A stretch of 64,000 nucleotides of DNA from Acuticoccus sp. I52.16.1 (GTDB taxonomy: Bacteria > Pseudomonadota > Alphaproteobacteria > Rhizobiales > Amorphaceae): NCBI RefSeq assembly GCF_022865125.1, contig NZ_CP094828.1:3837219-3901218 (forward strand). The letters are read 5' to 3'. A program made the translations under genes and the position numbers. Below are positions 8,340 to 20,842 of the stretch, in pieces (the stretch's first letter is position 1; every line of letters starts with the position of its first letter). The notes beneath the pieces were generated by a model, which searched no databases, was not told the DNA's origin, and saw nothing but the letters and a program-made list of their open reading frames with translations.

Positions 8340-9148
8340 TCCGTGCGATTTTCGTGATCCTCGGCCTCGTCCTCACCTCGCTCGTGCTGATCCCTTGCCA
8401 GCTCGTGGCGAAGGCGTTCGGGTGGAAGAAGGCGATGCGGACGCTGCCGTGGTGGTGGCATCGCGCCGCGATCCGGCTGATGGGCATCCGCGTCCACGTC
8501 CACGGCGCGCCCTCGCCGGCGCGGCCGCTGCTGATCACCGCGAACCACGTCTCCTGGCTCGACATCACCGTCATCGGCTCGCTGATGCCGCTGAGCTACA
8601 TCGCCAAGTCCGAGGTGGCGGGGTGGCCCATATTCGGCACCCTGGCCAAGCTGCAGCGCACGGTCTTCGTCGAACGCGAGCGTCGGGCCAAGACCGGCGC
8701 CGTCGCCGGCGAGATCGCTGAGCGGATGACGGGCGGCGACGTGATGGTTCTCTTCGCCGAGGGGACGAGCTCCAACGGCACGCACGTCCTGCCGTTCAAG
8801 TCCTCCCTGGTGGGCGGCGCGGCGAAGGCGATCGAGGCCGCGAAGGGGAGCGCCACGGTCCAGCCGCTGGCGATCAACTACACCCATCTCGACGGGCTGC
8901 CGATCGGGCGGTTTTATAAGACCCAGGTCGCGTGGTACGGCGACATGGAAATGGCCTCGCACCTGTGGTGGGTGCTGCGCCACGGCGTGATCGACGTGCA
9001 CGTCGCCTTCGGCGAGGCGGTTCCCTTCAACGGGGGGGCCGAGCGCAAGGCGATGACGAAGCGCGTCGAGGAGACCGTGCGGCGTATGGTCGGCGAAGCG
9101 ACGGCGGGACGGCTCGGCGAGAGCGAAGCCGTCGAGGAACCACATTAA
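8330..9148 (+). CDS. plsC: 1-acyl-sn-glycerol-3-phosphate acyltransferase (PlsC-like)
   Basis: A 272-residue membrane-associated acyltransferase with one N-terminal transmembrane segment (about residues 5-27). The catalytic NHVSWLD (HX4D), the FVER block and the substrate-binding FAEGTSSNG (EGT) motif are all present. It acylates lysophosphatidic acid or a related lysolipid at the inner membrane. It starts with GTG at 8330, after AGGAG, and overlaps the end of rimI by 10 bases. The exact acceptor lipid is inferred from family only. Confidence 0.88.
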   Translation: MSLIRAIFVILGLVLTSLVLIPCQLVAKAFGWKKAMRTLPWWWHRAAIRLMGIRVHVHGAPSPARPLLITANHVSWLDITVIGSLMPLSYIAKSEVAGWPIFGTLAKLQRTVFVERERRAKTGAVAGEIAERMTGGDVMVLFAEGTSSNGTHVLPFKSSLVGGAAKAIEAAKGSATVQPLAINYTHLDGLPIGRFYKTQVAWYGDMEMASHLWWVLRHGVIDVHVAFGEAVPFNGGAERKAMTKRVEETVRRMVGEATAGRLGESEAVEEPH

Positions 9149-9175
9149 GGGATGACAGGTCCCGCTAGGACAACG

Positions 9176-10525
9176 ATGGAAAAGCGCGCTTTCATCAAGA
9201 GCTACGGCTGCCAGATGAACGTCTACGATGCGACGCGCATGGCCGACCAGTTGCGTGCGGCGGGCTATGCCGTCGTGGAGGAGGCGGAAGGCGCCGACCT
9301 CGTCCTCCTCAACACCTGCCACATCCGCGAGAAGGCGGCCGAGAAGGTCTACTCCGAGCTGGGGCGCCTCAAGGGTGCGGTCGGTGCCTCGGGCGCGCCG
9401 ACGATGATCGGCGTCGCCGGCTGTGTCGCCCAGGCCGAGGGCGAGGAGATCATCCGCCGCCAGCCGCGGGTCGACTTCGTCGTCGGCCCGCAGGCCTATC
9501 ACCACCTGCCGGACCTCATCGCCAAGGCGGGGGCGGGCGCCAAACCGGTCGCCACCGAACTCGACGAGGACAAGTTCGAGCACCTCGCCAAGCCGCAGCG
9601 CCGCGCCGTCACCGCGCGCGGTGTGACTGCCTTCCTCACCGTGCAGGAAGGGTGCGACAAGTTCTGCGCCTTCTGCGTGGTGCCCTACACGCGCGGCGCG
9701 GAAGTCTCGCGCCCGGTCGCCGACGTGATGGACGAGGCGGCCCAGCTCGTCGACGCCGGCGTGCGCGAGATCACGCTGCTGGGGCAGAACGTCAACGCCT
9801 ACCACGGCGCCGACGGGCGGGGCGGGACGGCCTCGCTGGCGGACCTCGTCGGCCGTCTGTCGCAGCTGGGCGGGTTGGCGCGGATCCGCTTCACCACCAG
9901 CCACCCGAACGATATGGGTGAAGATCTCATCGCCGCGCATCGCGATGAGCCGAAGCTGATGCCATACTTGCACTTGCCGGTGCAGGCGGGATCGGATCGG
10001 ATCTTGAAGGCGATGAATCGCAAGCATACCGCAGAGGCATACGTCGAGCTGATCGGCCGCATCCGCGCCGCCCGGCCCGACCTCGCCCTCTCGGGCGACT
10101 TCATCGTCGGCTTCCCCGGTGAACGCGACGAGGATTTCGAGGCGACCATGACCCTGGTGCGCGACGTGACCTATGCCTCCGCCTATTCCTTCAAATATTC
10201 GCCGCGGCCGGGGACGCCGGCGGCCGGCCGCGAGGACCAGGTCCCCGCGGATGTCGCCAGCGAGCGGCTGCAACGCCTACAGGCGCTGCTGACGGCGCAG
10301 CAGAAGGCGTTCAACCAGTCGATCGTCGGTCGTACGGTGCCGGTCCTCATCGAGAAGCCCGGCCGGCGGAGCGATCAGCTGGTGGGCCGCTCACCCTATC
10401 TCCAGCCGGTCCACGTGGCGGCCTCCGCCGGCGGCATCGGCGAGATCGTCGACGTGTCCATCACCAGCGCGGAGGGCAACTCGCTGTTCGGCGAGGTGCC
10501 GGCAGGCAGGAGTGCGGCGGCTTGA
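9176..10525 (+). CDS. miaB: tRNA-2-methylthio-N6-dimethylallyladenosine synthase MiaB
   Basis: A 449-residue radical-SAM methylthiotransferase. The UPF0004 domain has C12, C48 and C83 for one Fe-S cluster. The radical-SAM CxxxCxxC is C160, C164 and C167, followed by VPYTRG. A C-terminal TRAM domain is present. It methylthiolates i6A37 in tRNA. ATG 9176 was chosen because TAGGA lies just upstream and homologues begin at this Met; an in-frame ATG at 9152 would add eight residues. Confidence 0.96.
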   Translation: MEKRAFIKSYGCQMNVYDATRMADQLRAAGYAVVEEAEGADLVLLNTCHIREKAAEKVYSELGRLKGAVGASGAPTMIGVAGCVAQAEGEEIIRRQPRVDFVVGPQAYHHLPDLIAKAGAGAKPVATELDEDKFEHLAKPQRRAVTARGVTAFLTVQEGCDKFCAFCVVPYTRGAEVSRPVADVMDEAAQLVDAGVREITLLGQNVNAYHGADGRGGTASLADLVGRLSQLGGLARIRFTTSHPNDMGEDLIAAHRDEPKLMPYLHLPVQAGSDRILKAMNRKHTAEAYVELIGRIRAARPDLALSGDFIVGFPGERDEDFEATMTLVRDVTYASAYSFKYSPRPGTPAAGREDQVPADVASERLQRLQALLTAQQKAFNQSIVGRTVPVLIEKPGRRSDQLVGRSPYLQPVHVAASAGGIGEIVDVSITSAEGNSLFGEVPAGRSAAA

Positions 10526-11514
10526 CGATGCCAGCGGAGGTGGAAACCGTCACACTCGCCTTCGACGACAACCGGCTCGCCTCCGACCTCTTCGGCCAGT
10601 TCGACCAGCACCTCGCGGTGCTGGAGAACAAGCTCGACGTGACCACCGCCGCCCGCGGCAACGAGGTCTCGATCCAGGGTACCGAAGAGGCGTGCGCGCA
10701 AGCCCGGATCGCGTTGCAGCACCTCTATTCGCGATTGAAGAAGGGGCACGACATCCGGATCGCGGACGTCGACGGTGCCGTGCGGATGGCCCGCGCCAAG
10801 GACCGGCAGCTCTCCTTCCCGTCGATCGACCATCCGAAGTCGGTCGGCTCGATCTCGACCCGCAAGAAGACCGTCGAGGCCCGCTCGCCGACGCAGAACG
10901 CCTATATTCGCGCGATGGAGGCTAACGAGCTGGTCTTCGGCGTCGGCCCGGCCGGCACGGGCAAGACCTTCCTCGCCGTCGCCTACGCGGCGCAGCTCCT
11001 GGAGCGGGGGCTGGTGGAGCGGATCATCCTGTCGCGCCCCGCGGTGGAGGCGGGCGAACGGCTCGGCTTCCTGCCGGGCGACATGAAGGAGAAGGTCGAC
11101 CCCTACCTGCGCCCGCTCTACGACGCCCTCTACGAGATGATGCCGGCCGACAAGGTCGAGCGCGGCCTTCAACAGGGCATCATCGAGGTGGCGCCGCTCG
11201 CCTTCATGCGCGGCCGCACCTTGGCCCACGCCGCCGCGATCCTCGACGAGGCGCAGAACACCACGACCATGCAGATGAAGATGTTCCTCACGCGACTGGG
11301 CGAGGGCTCGCGCATGATCGTCACCGGCGATCCGTCGCAGGTGGACCTGCCGCGCGGGGTGGCGTCCGGACTGCACGAGGCGACGCGGGTGCTGCACGGG
11401 GTGGAGGGCATCGGCCACGTGCGCTTCCGGGCGGAAGACGTGGTTCGTCATGAGCTTGTCGCCCGTATCGTCGCGGCGTATGATCAGGAAACCGCGCAAC
11501 AGGATGACACGTGA
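10522..11514 (+). CDS. phoH: PhoH-like ATPase
   Basis: A 330-residue cytosolic P-loop protein. The Walker A motif GPAGTGKT is at about residues 142-149 and ILDEAQN is the Walker B region. An N-terminal KH-like segment precedes it. Homologues next to ybeY are thought to act in RNA metabolism. TTG at 10522 overlaps the miaB stop (TTGA) and lies 9 bases after AGGAG; the in-frame ATG at 10528 is the alternative but sits 15 bases away. Gene order miaB-phoH-ybeY-corC is widely conserved. Confidence 0.93.
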   Translation: MTMPAEVETVTLAFDDNRLASDLFGQFDQHLAVLENKLDVTTAARGNEVSIQGTEEACAQARIALQHLYSRLKKGHDIRIADVDGAVRMARAKDRQLSFPSIDHPKSVGSISTRKKTVEARSPTQNAYIRAMEANELVFGVGPAGTGKTFLAVAYAAQLLERGLVERIILSRPAVEAGERLGFLPGDMKEKVDPYLRPLYDALYEMMPADKVERGLQQGIIEVAPLAFMRGRTLAHAAAILDEAQNTTTMQMKMFLTRLGEGSRMIVTGDPSQVDLPRGVASGLHEATRVLHGVEGIGHVRFRAEDVVRHELVARIVAAYDQETAQQDDT

Positions 11515-12020
11515 GCGCTGCGCTCGAAGAGGATGCGACCGCCGGTCCAGCCTCGTTCCAAGCCAACATCCGGGTGGAGGATCTGCGTTGGTCCGCCCAG
11601 GACCCTGTCGCGATCACCGACATGGTGCTCACCGCCATCGCAGCCTCGGGCAGCGCGCCGGGTCATAATGTCAATTGCGACGTCCTTTTCGCCGACGATG
11701 CGGCCTTGCGCGATCTCAACAGCCGCTTTCGCGACAAGGACGCGCCGACCAACGTGCTGGCCTTCCCCTCGGGGGAGGAGCCGGCGGCGGGGCAGACGTG
11801 GTTTTTGGGCGGCATCGCCCTCTCTTTCGACCGCTGCGAGCAGGAATCGAAGGAGCGGGGGATTTCGGTGACCGACCACACTACCCATCTGACGCTGCAC
11901 GGCATGCTGCACCTCCTCGGGTTCGACCACATGACCGAGGACGAGCGGGAGGAGATGGAGCGCGTGGAAGTGAATATTTTGGCAGGGCTCGGCATCGCCG
12001 ATCCCTATGAGGGGAGTTGA
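11511..12020 (+). CDS. ybeY: Endoribonuclease / rRNA maturation factor YbeY
   Basis: A 169-residue metalloprotein. The zinc motif HGMLHLLGFDH gives H130, H134 and H140. The upstream block DKDAPTNVLAFP is also diagnostic. YbeY acts in 16S rRNA 3'-end maturation and ribosome quality control. GTG 11511 overlaps the phoH stop (GTGA). The N-terminal 15 residues look non-conserved. Confidence 0.95.
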   Translation: MSAALEEDATAGPASFQANIRVEDLRWSAQDPVAITDMVLTAIAASGSAPGHNVNCDVLFADDAALRDLNSRFRDKDAPTNVLAFPSGEEPAAGQTWFLGGIALSFDRCEQESKERGISVTDHTTHLTLHGMLHLLGFDHMTEDEREEMERVEVNILAGLGIADPYEGS

Positions 12021-12048
12021 AGGGGCGCCTTTTTGCGCCGAGAGGACC

Positions 12049-13035
12049 ATGGCCGACGCTGATAGTCCCCGCGCGGCCGGACCCAACGGTCCGGTCGCCG
12101 CAAACCACCGTGAGCCCGAGGAGCGCTGGTTCGACCGCCTCCTGACGGCCTTCGGCCTTCGCGCGAGCGAGGGCCTTCGCGAGAATCTCGCCCAGGCGCT
12201 GATCGAGGACGCCGCCGGCGAAGACGCGATCTTCAGCGCCGAGGAACGGCGCCTCTTGCAAAACATCCTGTCCTTGCGCGACGTGCGGATCCTCGACGTG
12301 ATGATCCCGCGCGCCGACATCGACTCCGTGCCCGAGACGATCAGCCTCGGCGACCTCATGAAGACCTTCCGTGAGGCGGGCCACTCGCGCCTGCCGGTCT
12401 ATCGCGAGACGCTCGACGATCCGGTCGGCTTCGTCCATGCCAAGGACGTGATGATCCGCGTCGCCGAGGAGGCGATGGACGAGGATGCCATCCGCCTCGG
12501 CAGCGTGGACCTGTCCCGCCCGCTGAGCGAGATGGACATCCTGCGGCCGATCCTGTTCGTCCCGCCGTCGATGCCGGCGATGGACCTGATGGTGCGCATG
12601 CAGGCCAACCGGACCCAGCTCGCCCTCGTCGTCGACGAGTACGGCGGGACGGACGGCCTGGTGTCGCTGGAGGACCTCATCGAGACGGTCGTCGGCGACA
12701 TCGAGGACGAGTACGACTGGCCCGACGAGCCGACCGTGATCCAGGCCGAGGACGGCGCATGGATCGCCGACGCGCGCCTCGACATCGACGATTTCCAGGA
12801 GGAGGCCGGAATCACCTTCCCCGAGGCTGAAGACCTCTTCGAGGACGTCGACACGCTGGGCGGCATCGTCTTCGCGCTGCTCGGCCGGGTGCCGGTACGG
12901 GGCGAGATCGTCACCTCGGAGCAGCTGCCGGGCGTGGAGTTCGAGGTGCTGGAGGCGGACCTCAGGCGCATCAAGCGCGTGAAGGTGACCGTCCACCAGG
13001 AGGTGCTGGAGGAGCGCTCCCACGACGCGGCCTGA
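12049..13035 (+). CDS. corC: CorC/HlyC-family CBS-domain protein
   Basis: A 328-residue soluble protein. A pair of CBS domains spans about residues 85-205, beginning with VMIPRADIDSVP and ending with VDEYGGTDGLVSLEDLIE. A C-terminal CorC_HlyC transporter-associated domain follows (about 225-305). It lacks the DUF21 membrane domain, as the CorC subgroup does. Proposed roles are Mg/Co efflux or a link to the lnt step. The ATG at 12049 follows AGAGGA; an upstream in-frame ATG at 12007 has no matching family sequence. It lies between ybeY and lnt as in many alphaproteobacteria. Confidence 0.9.
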   Translation: MADADSPRAAGPNGPVAANHREPEERWFDRLLTAFGLRASEGLRENLAQALIEDAAGEDAIFSAEERRLLQNILSLRDVRILDVMIPRADIDSVPETISLGDLMKTFREAGHSRLPVYRETLDDPVGFVHAKDVMIRVAEEAMDEDAIRLGSVDLSRPLSEMDILRPILFVPPSMPAMDLMVRMQANRTQLALVVDEYGGTDGLVSLEDLIETVVGDIEDEYDWPDEPTVIQAEDGAWIADARLDIDDFQEEAGITFPEAEDLFEDVDTLGGIVFALLGRVPVRGEIVTSEQLPGVEFEVLEADLRRIKRVKVTVHQEVLEERSHDAA

Positions 13036-13039
13036 GGGG

Positions 13040-14626
13040 GTGGTCGGCCCGGCCGCGGCGGAACCGTCTCGGCGCCGCGGGGGCAACTGGACCGCGGACG
13101 GTCCGTTGGCGCGGCCGTTCCGCTGGGCGGTCGTGCGCGCCGTGGCCGCGCTGGTGTGCGGCGCCGTGCTCTCGCTCACCCTGCCACCGTTCGACCTGCT
13201 GCCGGCGCTGGCGGCCTACTCGGGTCTCGCCGCGCTCGCCGCGGCCGGGGACAGGTGGGCACGGCGGCGCATCGCCCATCGTGCGCTGTTGGGGGCGGCC
13301 TTCGGGTTCGGGTACCATGTTGCCGGTTTGTGGTGGATCGGCGAGGCCTTCCTCGTCGACGCGGCGCAGTTCGGCGCGCTGATCCCGCTCGCCGTCGTCG
13401 GCCTGCCGCTGGCGCTGGCGCCGTTCCATGCGGTGGCCGTGGCGTTGGCGGGGCTGGCGCCGCCGGGGTTCGCGCGACGTACGGTTGCGCTCGCCGTCGC
13501 CCTGGCGCTGACCGAGTGGGTGCGCGGCTTCGCCTTCACGGGCTTCCCGTGGAACGTCCCGGCAGTGCAGATCTCGTCGATCCCGGCACTGGTGCAGCCG
13601 GTGGCGCTGGTCGGCGTCGCTGGAATGGCCCCGCTGGCGATCCTCCTGGGCGCGGTGCCTGCCTTGGTTGTGGCGCGATCCTGGCGATTGTCGGGCGCCG
13701 TGCTGATGGCCGCGATAGCGGCGATCGTCTACGGCGAGATGCGCCTCACGCAGGACGCGATCCCGCTCGCCAACGCGCGAATCCGGATCGTGCAACCGTC
13801 CATACCGCAGCGCGAGAAATGGGATCCCGACGAACGAAATAGCATTTGGGCAACGTTGTTGCGGCTGACCGCGGAGGTGTCCGAGGCGGGGGCGCGGCCG
13901 TCCGTCGTGGTGTGGCCGGAGACGGCGCTGCCGTTCCTGTGGAGCACGCCCAGCCTGGAGCAGATGCAGCTCTCCCGTGCGCTCGGCCCCGGCGCCGTGC
14001 TGGTGACCGGGGCGGTCGAGATCGAGGCCACGAACGCCGGACGACGTGCGACGAACAGCATCCTCGTGATCGACGATCGGGGCGAGGTGACCGACCGCTA
14101 CGACAAGGCCCACCTGGTCCCCTTCGGCGAGTATGTGCCCTTCGCCGGAGTGTTGACGCGGATCGGCCTCGGGGCGCTCGCCGCCGGCACCGACACCTTC
14201 GTCCCGGGGGACCCGCGGGACGTGCTCGAGGTGCCCGGCCTGCCACCCGCCCGGCCGCGAATTTGCTACGAGGCAATCTTTCCCCACCAACCCGGACACG
14301 CTCCCGCCGGGTGGATTCTCAACCTGACGAACGACGCCTGGTTCGGCGATACGCCGGGCCCCTATCAGCACTTTCGGCACGTGGTGTTGCGTAGCATTGA
14401 GGCAGGCTTGCCGACGGTTCGTGTCGCAAATACCGGGTTATCGGGCACAATTGATGCCTACGGCCGGGTAAAAGATGAAATTTTGCTAAGCCGGTTGGCT
14501 TTTCGCGACATATCGTTAAGTGAAAGCGTCTCGACGCTCTACGCCCGCTTCGGTTACGCCCCGTTCCTTCTGGTCGTCACCTTGTTGCTCGCATGGGTTG
14601 CGTTGGGGCGGAGGTCTGGCGTCTGA
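13040..14626 (+). CDS. lnt: Apolipoprotein N-acyltransferase
   Basis: A 528-residue inner-membrane enzyme that adds the third acyl chain to lipoproteins. Several hydrophobic helices fill the first 230 residues, followed by a nitrilase-like periplasmic domain. The catalytic triad is visible: E294 in WPETALPF, K356 in DKAHLVPFGEYVPF and C409 in RICYEAIFP. It starts with GTG at 13040, four bases after the corC stop. The last 80 codons have clearly lower GC and different codon choice (for example 28 G+C in 60 at 14461-14520) from the rest of the gene. Confidence 0.96.
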   Translation: MVGPAAAEPSRRRGGNWTADGPLARPFRWAVVRAVAALVCGAVLSLTLPPFDLLPALAAYSGLAALAAAGDRWARRRIAHRALLGAAFGFGYHVAGLWWIGEAFLVDAAQFGALIPLAVVGLPLALAPFHAVAVALAGLAPPGFARRTVALAVALALTEWVRGFAFTGFPWNVPAVQISSIPALVQPVALVGVAGMAPLAILLGAVPALVVARSWRLSGAVLMAAIAAIVYGEMRLTQDAIPLANARIRIVQPSIPQREKWDPDERNSIWATLLRLTAEVSEAGARPSVVVWPETALPFLWSTPSLEQMQLSRALGPGAVLVTGAVEIEATNAGRRATNSILVIDDRGEVTDRYDKAHLVPFGEYVPFAGVLTRIGLGALAAGTDTFVPGDPRDVLEVPGLPPARPRICYEAIFPHQPGHAPAGWILNLTNDAWFGDTPGPYQHFRHVVLRSIEAGLPTVRVANTGLSGTIDAYGRVKDEILLSRLAFRDISLSESVSTLYARFGYAPFLLVVTLLLAWVALGRRSGV

Positions 14627-14809
14627 AGGGTGGGCGGCGTGGATGAAAAGGGTGGAGTATCTGACGCCCCAACTGTTTACGGATAACACTTTTAACTTGA
14701 GACGACGCAACCAGGTAGGGTAAAGGTTGTTGATCTCCCGCAACCCGAGGCGACCATCGGGTCCGCGCCGTGCCGACGTCGAGTTGGGGGCATCGAGTTT
14801 GAGGGAAAT

Positions 14810-15253
14810 ATGAAACGGGTTGACGTCATGGCGCCGCGAAAACAGCCGAATCCGATCGACATTCATGTCGGCAGTCGACTGAAGTTGCGCCGAACGATGG
14901 TGGGGATGACGCAGGAGAAGCTGGGCGACCAGCTCGGCGTGACGTTCCAGCAGGTGCAGAAGTACGAGAAGGGTGCGAACCGCATCGGCGCGAGCCGCTT
15001 GCAAGAAATCGCCCGTATTCTGACCGTCCCCGTTGCATATTTCTTCGAAGACGCGAAAGAAAATAACCCCGACGCCGACCGCAACATGGAGTACGGCTTC
15101 GCCGAGGACCTGGGCACGGCGTTCGACCTGCCGCACGTTCCGAGCGGTGAAGCCCATGCGCTGGCAAGGGCCTTCAGCCGCATATCAGATGCCCGAATTC
15201 GCCGCAGAATCATCGATCTGGTGGAAACCCTCGCGGACGGCCAGCGCCCCTGA
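14810..15253 (+). CDS. XRE-family helix-turn-helix regulator
   Basis: A 147-residue DNA-binding protein. The HTH_3 domain covers about residues 18-75, with the recognition helix in TFQQVQKYEKGANRIGASRL. The C-terminal half is short and alpha-helical. It belongs to the small alphaproteobacterial family often encoded directly before metK. ATG 14810 follows GAGGGAA; an in-frame ATG at 14828 is possible. Its targets are unknown; control of the downstream metK is plausible from position only. The 183-bp spacer before it probably holds its promoter. Confidence 0.88.
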   Translation: MKRVDVMAPRKQPNPIDIHVGSRLKLRRTMVGMTQEKLGDQLGVTFQQVQKYEKGANRIGASRLQEIARILTVPVAYFFEDAKENNPDADRNMEYGFAEDLGTAFDLPHVPSGEAHALARAFSRISDARIRRRIIDLVETLADGQRP

Positions 15254-15383
15254 GCGACCACCCCGCCGGACATCTCGGCTTTCGGCTAACTGACCGGTTT
15301 GCAAACTCATCGTCGTGTTGACGGCGTCAGGCCGATCTGATTGATGAATGCGCCGCCCGCGAGGACCCCTTTCGCGGCGCGGT

Positions 15384-15410
15384 GCGTTTGGCGTGCTCCT
15401 GCGCAAACGC
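15384..15410 (+). promoter_or_regulatory. Leader hairpin before metK
   Basis: In the 205-bp spacer before metK, 7-bp arms GCGTTTG (15384-15390) and CAAACGC (15404-15410) flank a 13-nt loop, followed by a TTGTTTCT run. It could terminate the upstream regulator gene or attenuate metK. I looked for the conserved core of SAM-II and SAM/SAH riboswitches here and did not recognise one. Confidence 0.3.
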
Positions 15411-15458
15411 TTGTTTCTCCCAGGGCGGCGGAGCCCCAAACCCCGGAAAGTCATAGCA

Positions 15459-16634
<1,176 letters not shown>

Positions 16635-16635
16635 C

Positions 16636-17814
16636 GTGCCGGCCGGCCTCGCTGATCCTCAGCGGGGCCACTGCGAGGGGGCGCCGTCGCCAGGCGCGCG
16701 CCCCGTTGCGGCCGAGGTCGCCATTCGTGTCGCCCGGTCGGACGACCGCGGCGCGATCGGCGGTATCATCGCCGACGCGTTCGAAGGGCGCGAGGCCGTC
16801 ATCGGCCGCCCGCCTGCACCGCTTTCGCTGGACATTGCCGAGGCCATCGCCACCTGCACCGTGCTCATCGCCAGTGTGGGCGCAAGCCCGTGCGGCGTGC
16901 TGGTCGCGCAGACGGACGCCGAGGGCGACGTCTACGTCGAGGCGGTCGCGGTGACGAAGGACTTCGCCGGGCTCGGCGTCGGCCGGGCTTTGATGCGGCG
17001 GATCGAGCGACAGGCCCGCCGCTCCGGCGCCCGCACGATCACGCTCTATACGACCGCGCGCGTGGCGCGGAACCTGGAATTCTACCGCCGGCTCGGCTAT
17101 CGCGAGGCCCGCCGCAGCGGCATGTCCGCGTTCGAGCGGGTACATTTCGAGAAGCCGCTGCTGGGCCGGGCGCAGAAGGCACCGGTCGACGGCCTCTACG
17201 GCCGCCGCCGCACCCACGGCCACAAGGTCGACCCGGCCTACGACCGCCTCGCGTTGGATCTCGCACAGCCGGCCGACCTCGCGGCGCTGTTCGCCGGCCG
17301 CCCGGTGCGGCTGGAGGTCGGCTTCGGCGGGGGCGAGCATCTGTTGCACCACGCCCGCACGGCGCCGGACGTCGGCCTCGTCGGCGTCGAGCCGTTCGAG
17401 ACCGGGATGATGCGCACCGCCGCGGCCGTCGAGGCCGAGGGCCTTTCCAATGTGCGCCTCTATATGGGTGACGCGCGGCGGGTGCTGGACTGGCTGCCGG
17501 AGGGCGCGCTGGAGCGGGCGGACGTGCTCTACCCCGATCCCTGGCACAAGCAGCGCCACTGGAAGCGCCGCTTCATCTCCGAGGACGGGCTCGACCGGCT
17601 CGCCCGCGCGGTGCGGGCCGGCGGGGTCGTGCGCTTCGCTTCGGACATCCCGACCTATGTGGACTGGACCCGCGCCCATGTCGCGGCGCACGACGCCTTC
17701 GACCTGACCGAGGACACCGCCACGCCCTATGCCGGCTGGCCCGGCACGCGCTACGAGGCGAAGGCCCTGCGCGAAGGCCGCACGCCGCGCTACCTGACGC
17801 TCACGCGGCGCTGA
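16636..17814 (+). CDS. trmB: GNAT acetyltransferase fused to tRNA (guanine-N7-)-methyltransferase TrmB
   Basis: A single 392-codon frame holds two domains. Residues about 30-170 are a GNAT acetyltransferase with the acetyl-CoA loop FAGLGVGRALMRRI and the NLEFYRRLGY block. Residues about 185-392 are TrmB, with LEVGFGGGEHLL (SAM motif I), GVEPFETGM, and the catalytic YPDPWHKQRHWKRRF. TrmB makes m7G46 in tRNA; the GNAT substrate is unknown. GTG 16636 lies one base after the metK stop; TTG 16606 inside metK is an alternative. An in-frame ATG at 17122 could give a TrmB-only product. The fusion is not the usual state of TrmB. Confidence 0.88.
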   Translation: MPAGLADPQRGHCEGAPSPGARPVAAEVAIRVARSDDRGAIGGIIADAFEGREAVIGRPPAPLSLDIAEAIATCTVLIASVGASPCGVLVAQTDAEGDVYVEAVAVTKDFAGLGVGRALMRRIERQARRSGARTITLYTTARVARNLEFYRRLGYREARRSGMSAFERVHFEKPLLGRAQKAPVDGLYGRRRTHGHKVDPAYDRLALDLAQPADLAALFAGRPVRLEVGFGGGEHLLHHARTAPDVGLVGVEPFETGMMRTAAAVEAEGLSNVRLYMGDARRVLDWLPEGALERADVLYPDPWHKQRHWKRRFISEDGLDRLARAVRAGGVVRFASDIPTYVDWTRAHVAAHDAFDLTEDTATPYAGWPGTRYEAKALREGRTPRYLTLTRR

Positions 17815-18367
17815 GCGTCAGCGCCGCCGTCTCGATCTTGCGGGCGGTGTCGAAGTTGCGGCCGGTGCCGCGGGTACCGAGCGTCTTTTCGATCAGCGCC
17901 GTCGTCAGCTTCGAGCGGCCGACCCCGTCCGGATAGACCGCGAAGAGCGTGGTGCCGACCGCCGCGACTTCCTCCCGCCCCGCAATGGCGGCGGCGAGTG
18001 CGGCGACCCGCGCCGCGTCCGGCGTGTTCCTGAGCGGCATGACGACGAGCTTGCGCGGCGTCTCGGCGGCGACGGCGGGGAAGGGGTTGGCGGCGAGCGT
18101 CGCCGACCAGTCCTTCCCCAGGCGGACGATCACCTCGGTGGCGACGCCCGGGTCGGCGGCGAGCCGGTCGGCGAGGGCGGCCGCGAAGGCATCCGGGGCC
18201 GTGCCGGCGGGGAGGCGGAAGACCGCGTTCCCCGTCTGCAGGACCGTCACGGCGTCGGTGCCGCCGAGGCTGGTGACGGCGCGGGCGAGGTCGGTCATGG
18301 CGAGGCGGCCATGCCCCGCCACGTTGACGGCGCGCAGGAAGGCGATCGCGACCGGCGCGCCGGCCAC
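17801..18367 (-). CDS. DUF1697 family protein
   Basis: A 188-residue protein. The N-terminal IAFLRAVNVAGHGRLAMTDL and the following TVLQTGNAVF match DUF1697, a family of unknown function. It starts with GTG at 18367, one base after the maeB stop, so it is probably translated from the maeB transcript. Its last 14 bases overlap the end of the convergent trmB gene. Confidence 0.85.
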   Translation of the reverse strand: MAGAPVAIAFLRAVNVAGHGRLAMTDLARAVTSLGGTDAVTVLQTGNAVFRLPAGTAPDAFAAALADRLAADPGVATEVIVRLGKDWSATLAANPFPAVAAETPRKLVVMPLRNTPDAARVAALAAAIAGREEVAAVGTTLFAVYPDGVGRSKLTTALIEKTLGTRGTGRNFDTARKIETAALTLSAA

Positions 18368-18368
18368 G

Positions 18369-20648
<2,280 letters not shown>

Positions 20649-20842
20649 TTGCGCGCTCCCCCAAAAGCCACTTTTGCTCAAACACGTACGCTGATCGATG
20701 CACCTTCGTCCATCTTGCGGCGCACAATCTTCGGAGGGACGGTAGCCGGTTAGTTCGCATCCCATCCGTCGCCCGGAGCCGCAAGCTGCGGACAACGCCC
20801 GTGCGGTATCGCTCGCAGTCGACCTCACTGTGGGAGACGGGC

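Noticed and set aside
8231-10273. A 680-codon minus-strand open frame across plsC and miaB
   Set aside because: It is the complement of two well-supported genes and has no recognisable domain.
15254-15458. SAM-II or SAM/SAH riboswitch before metK
   Set aside because: Searching by eye for the conserved cores found no convincing match; only a simple hairpin is present. A covariance-model scan would be decisive.
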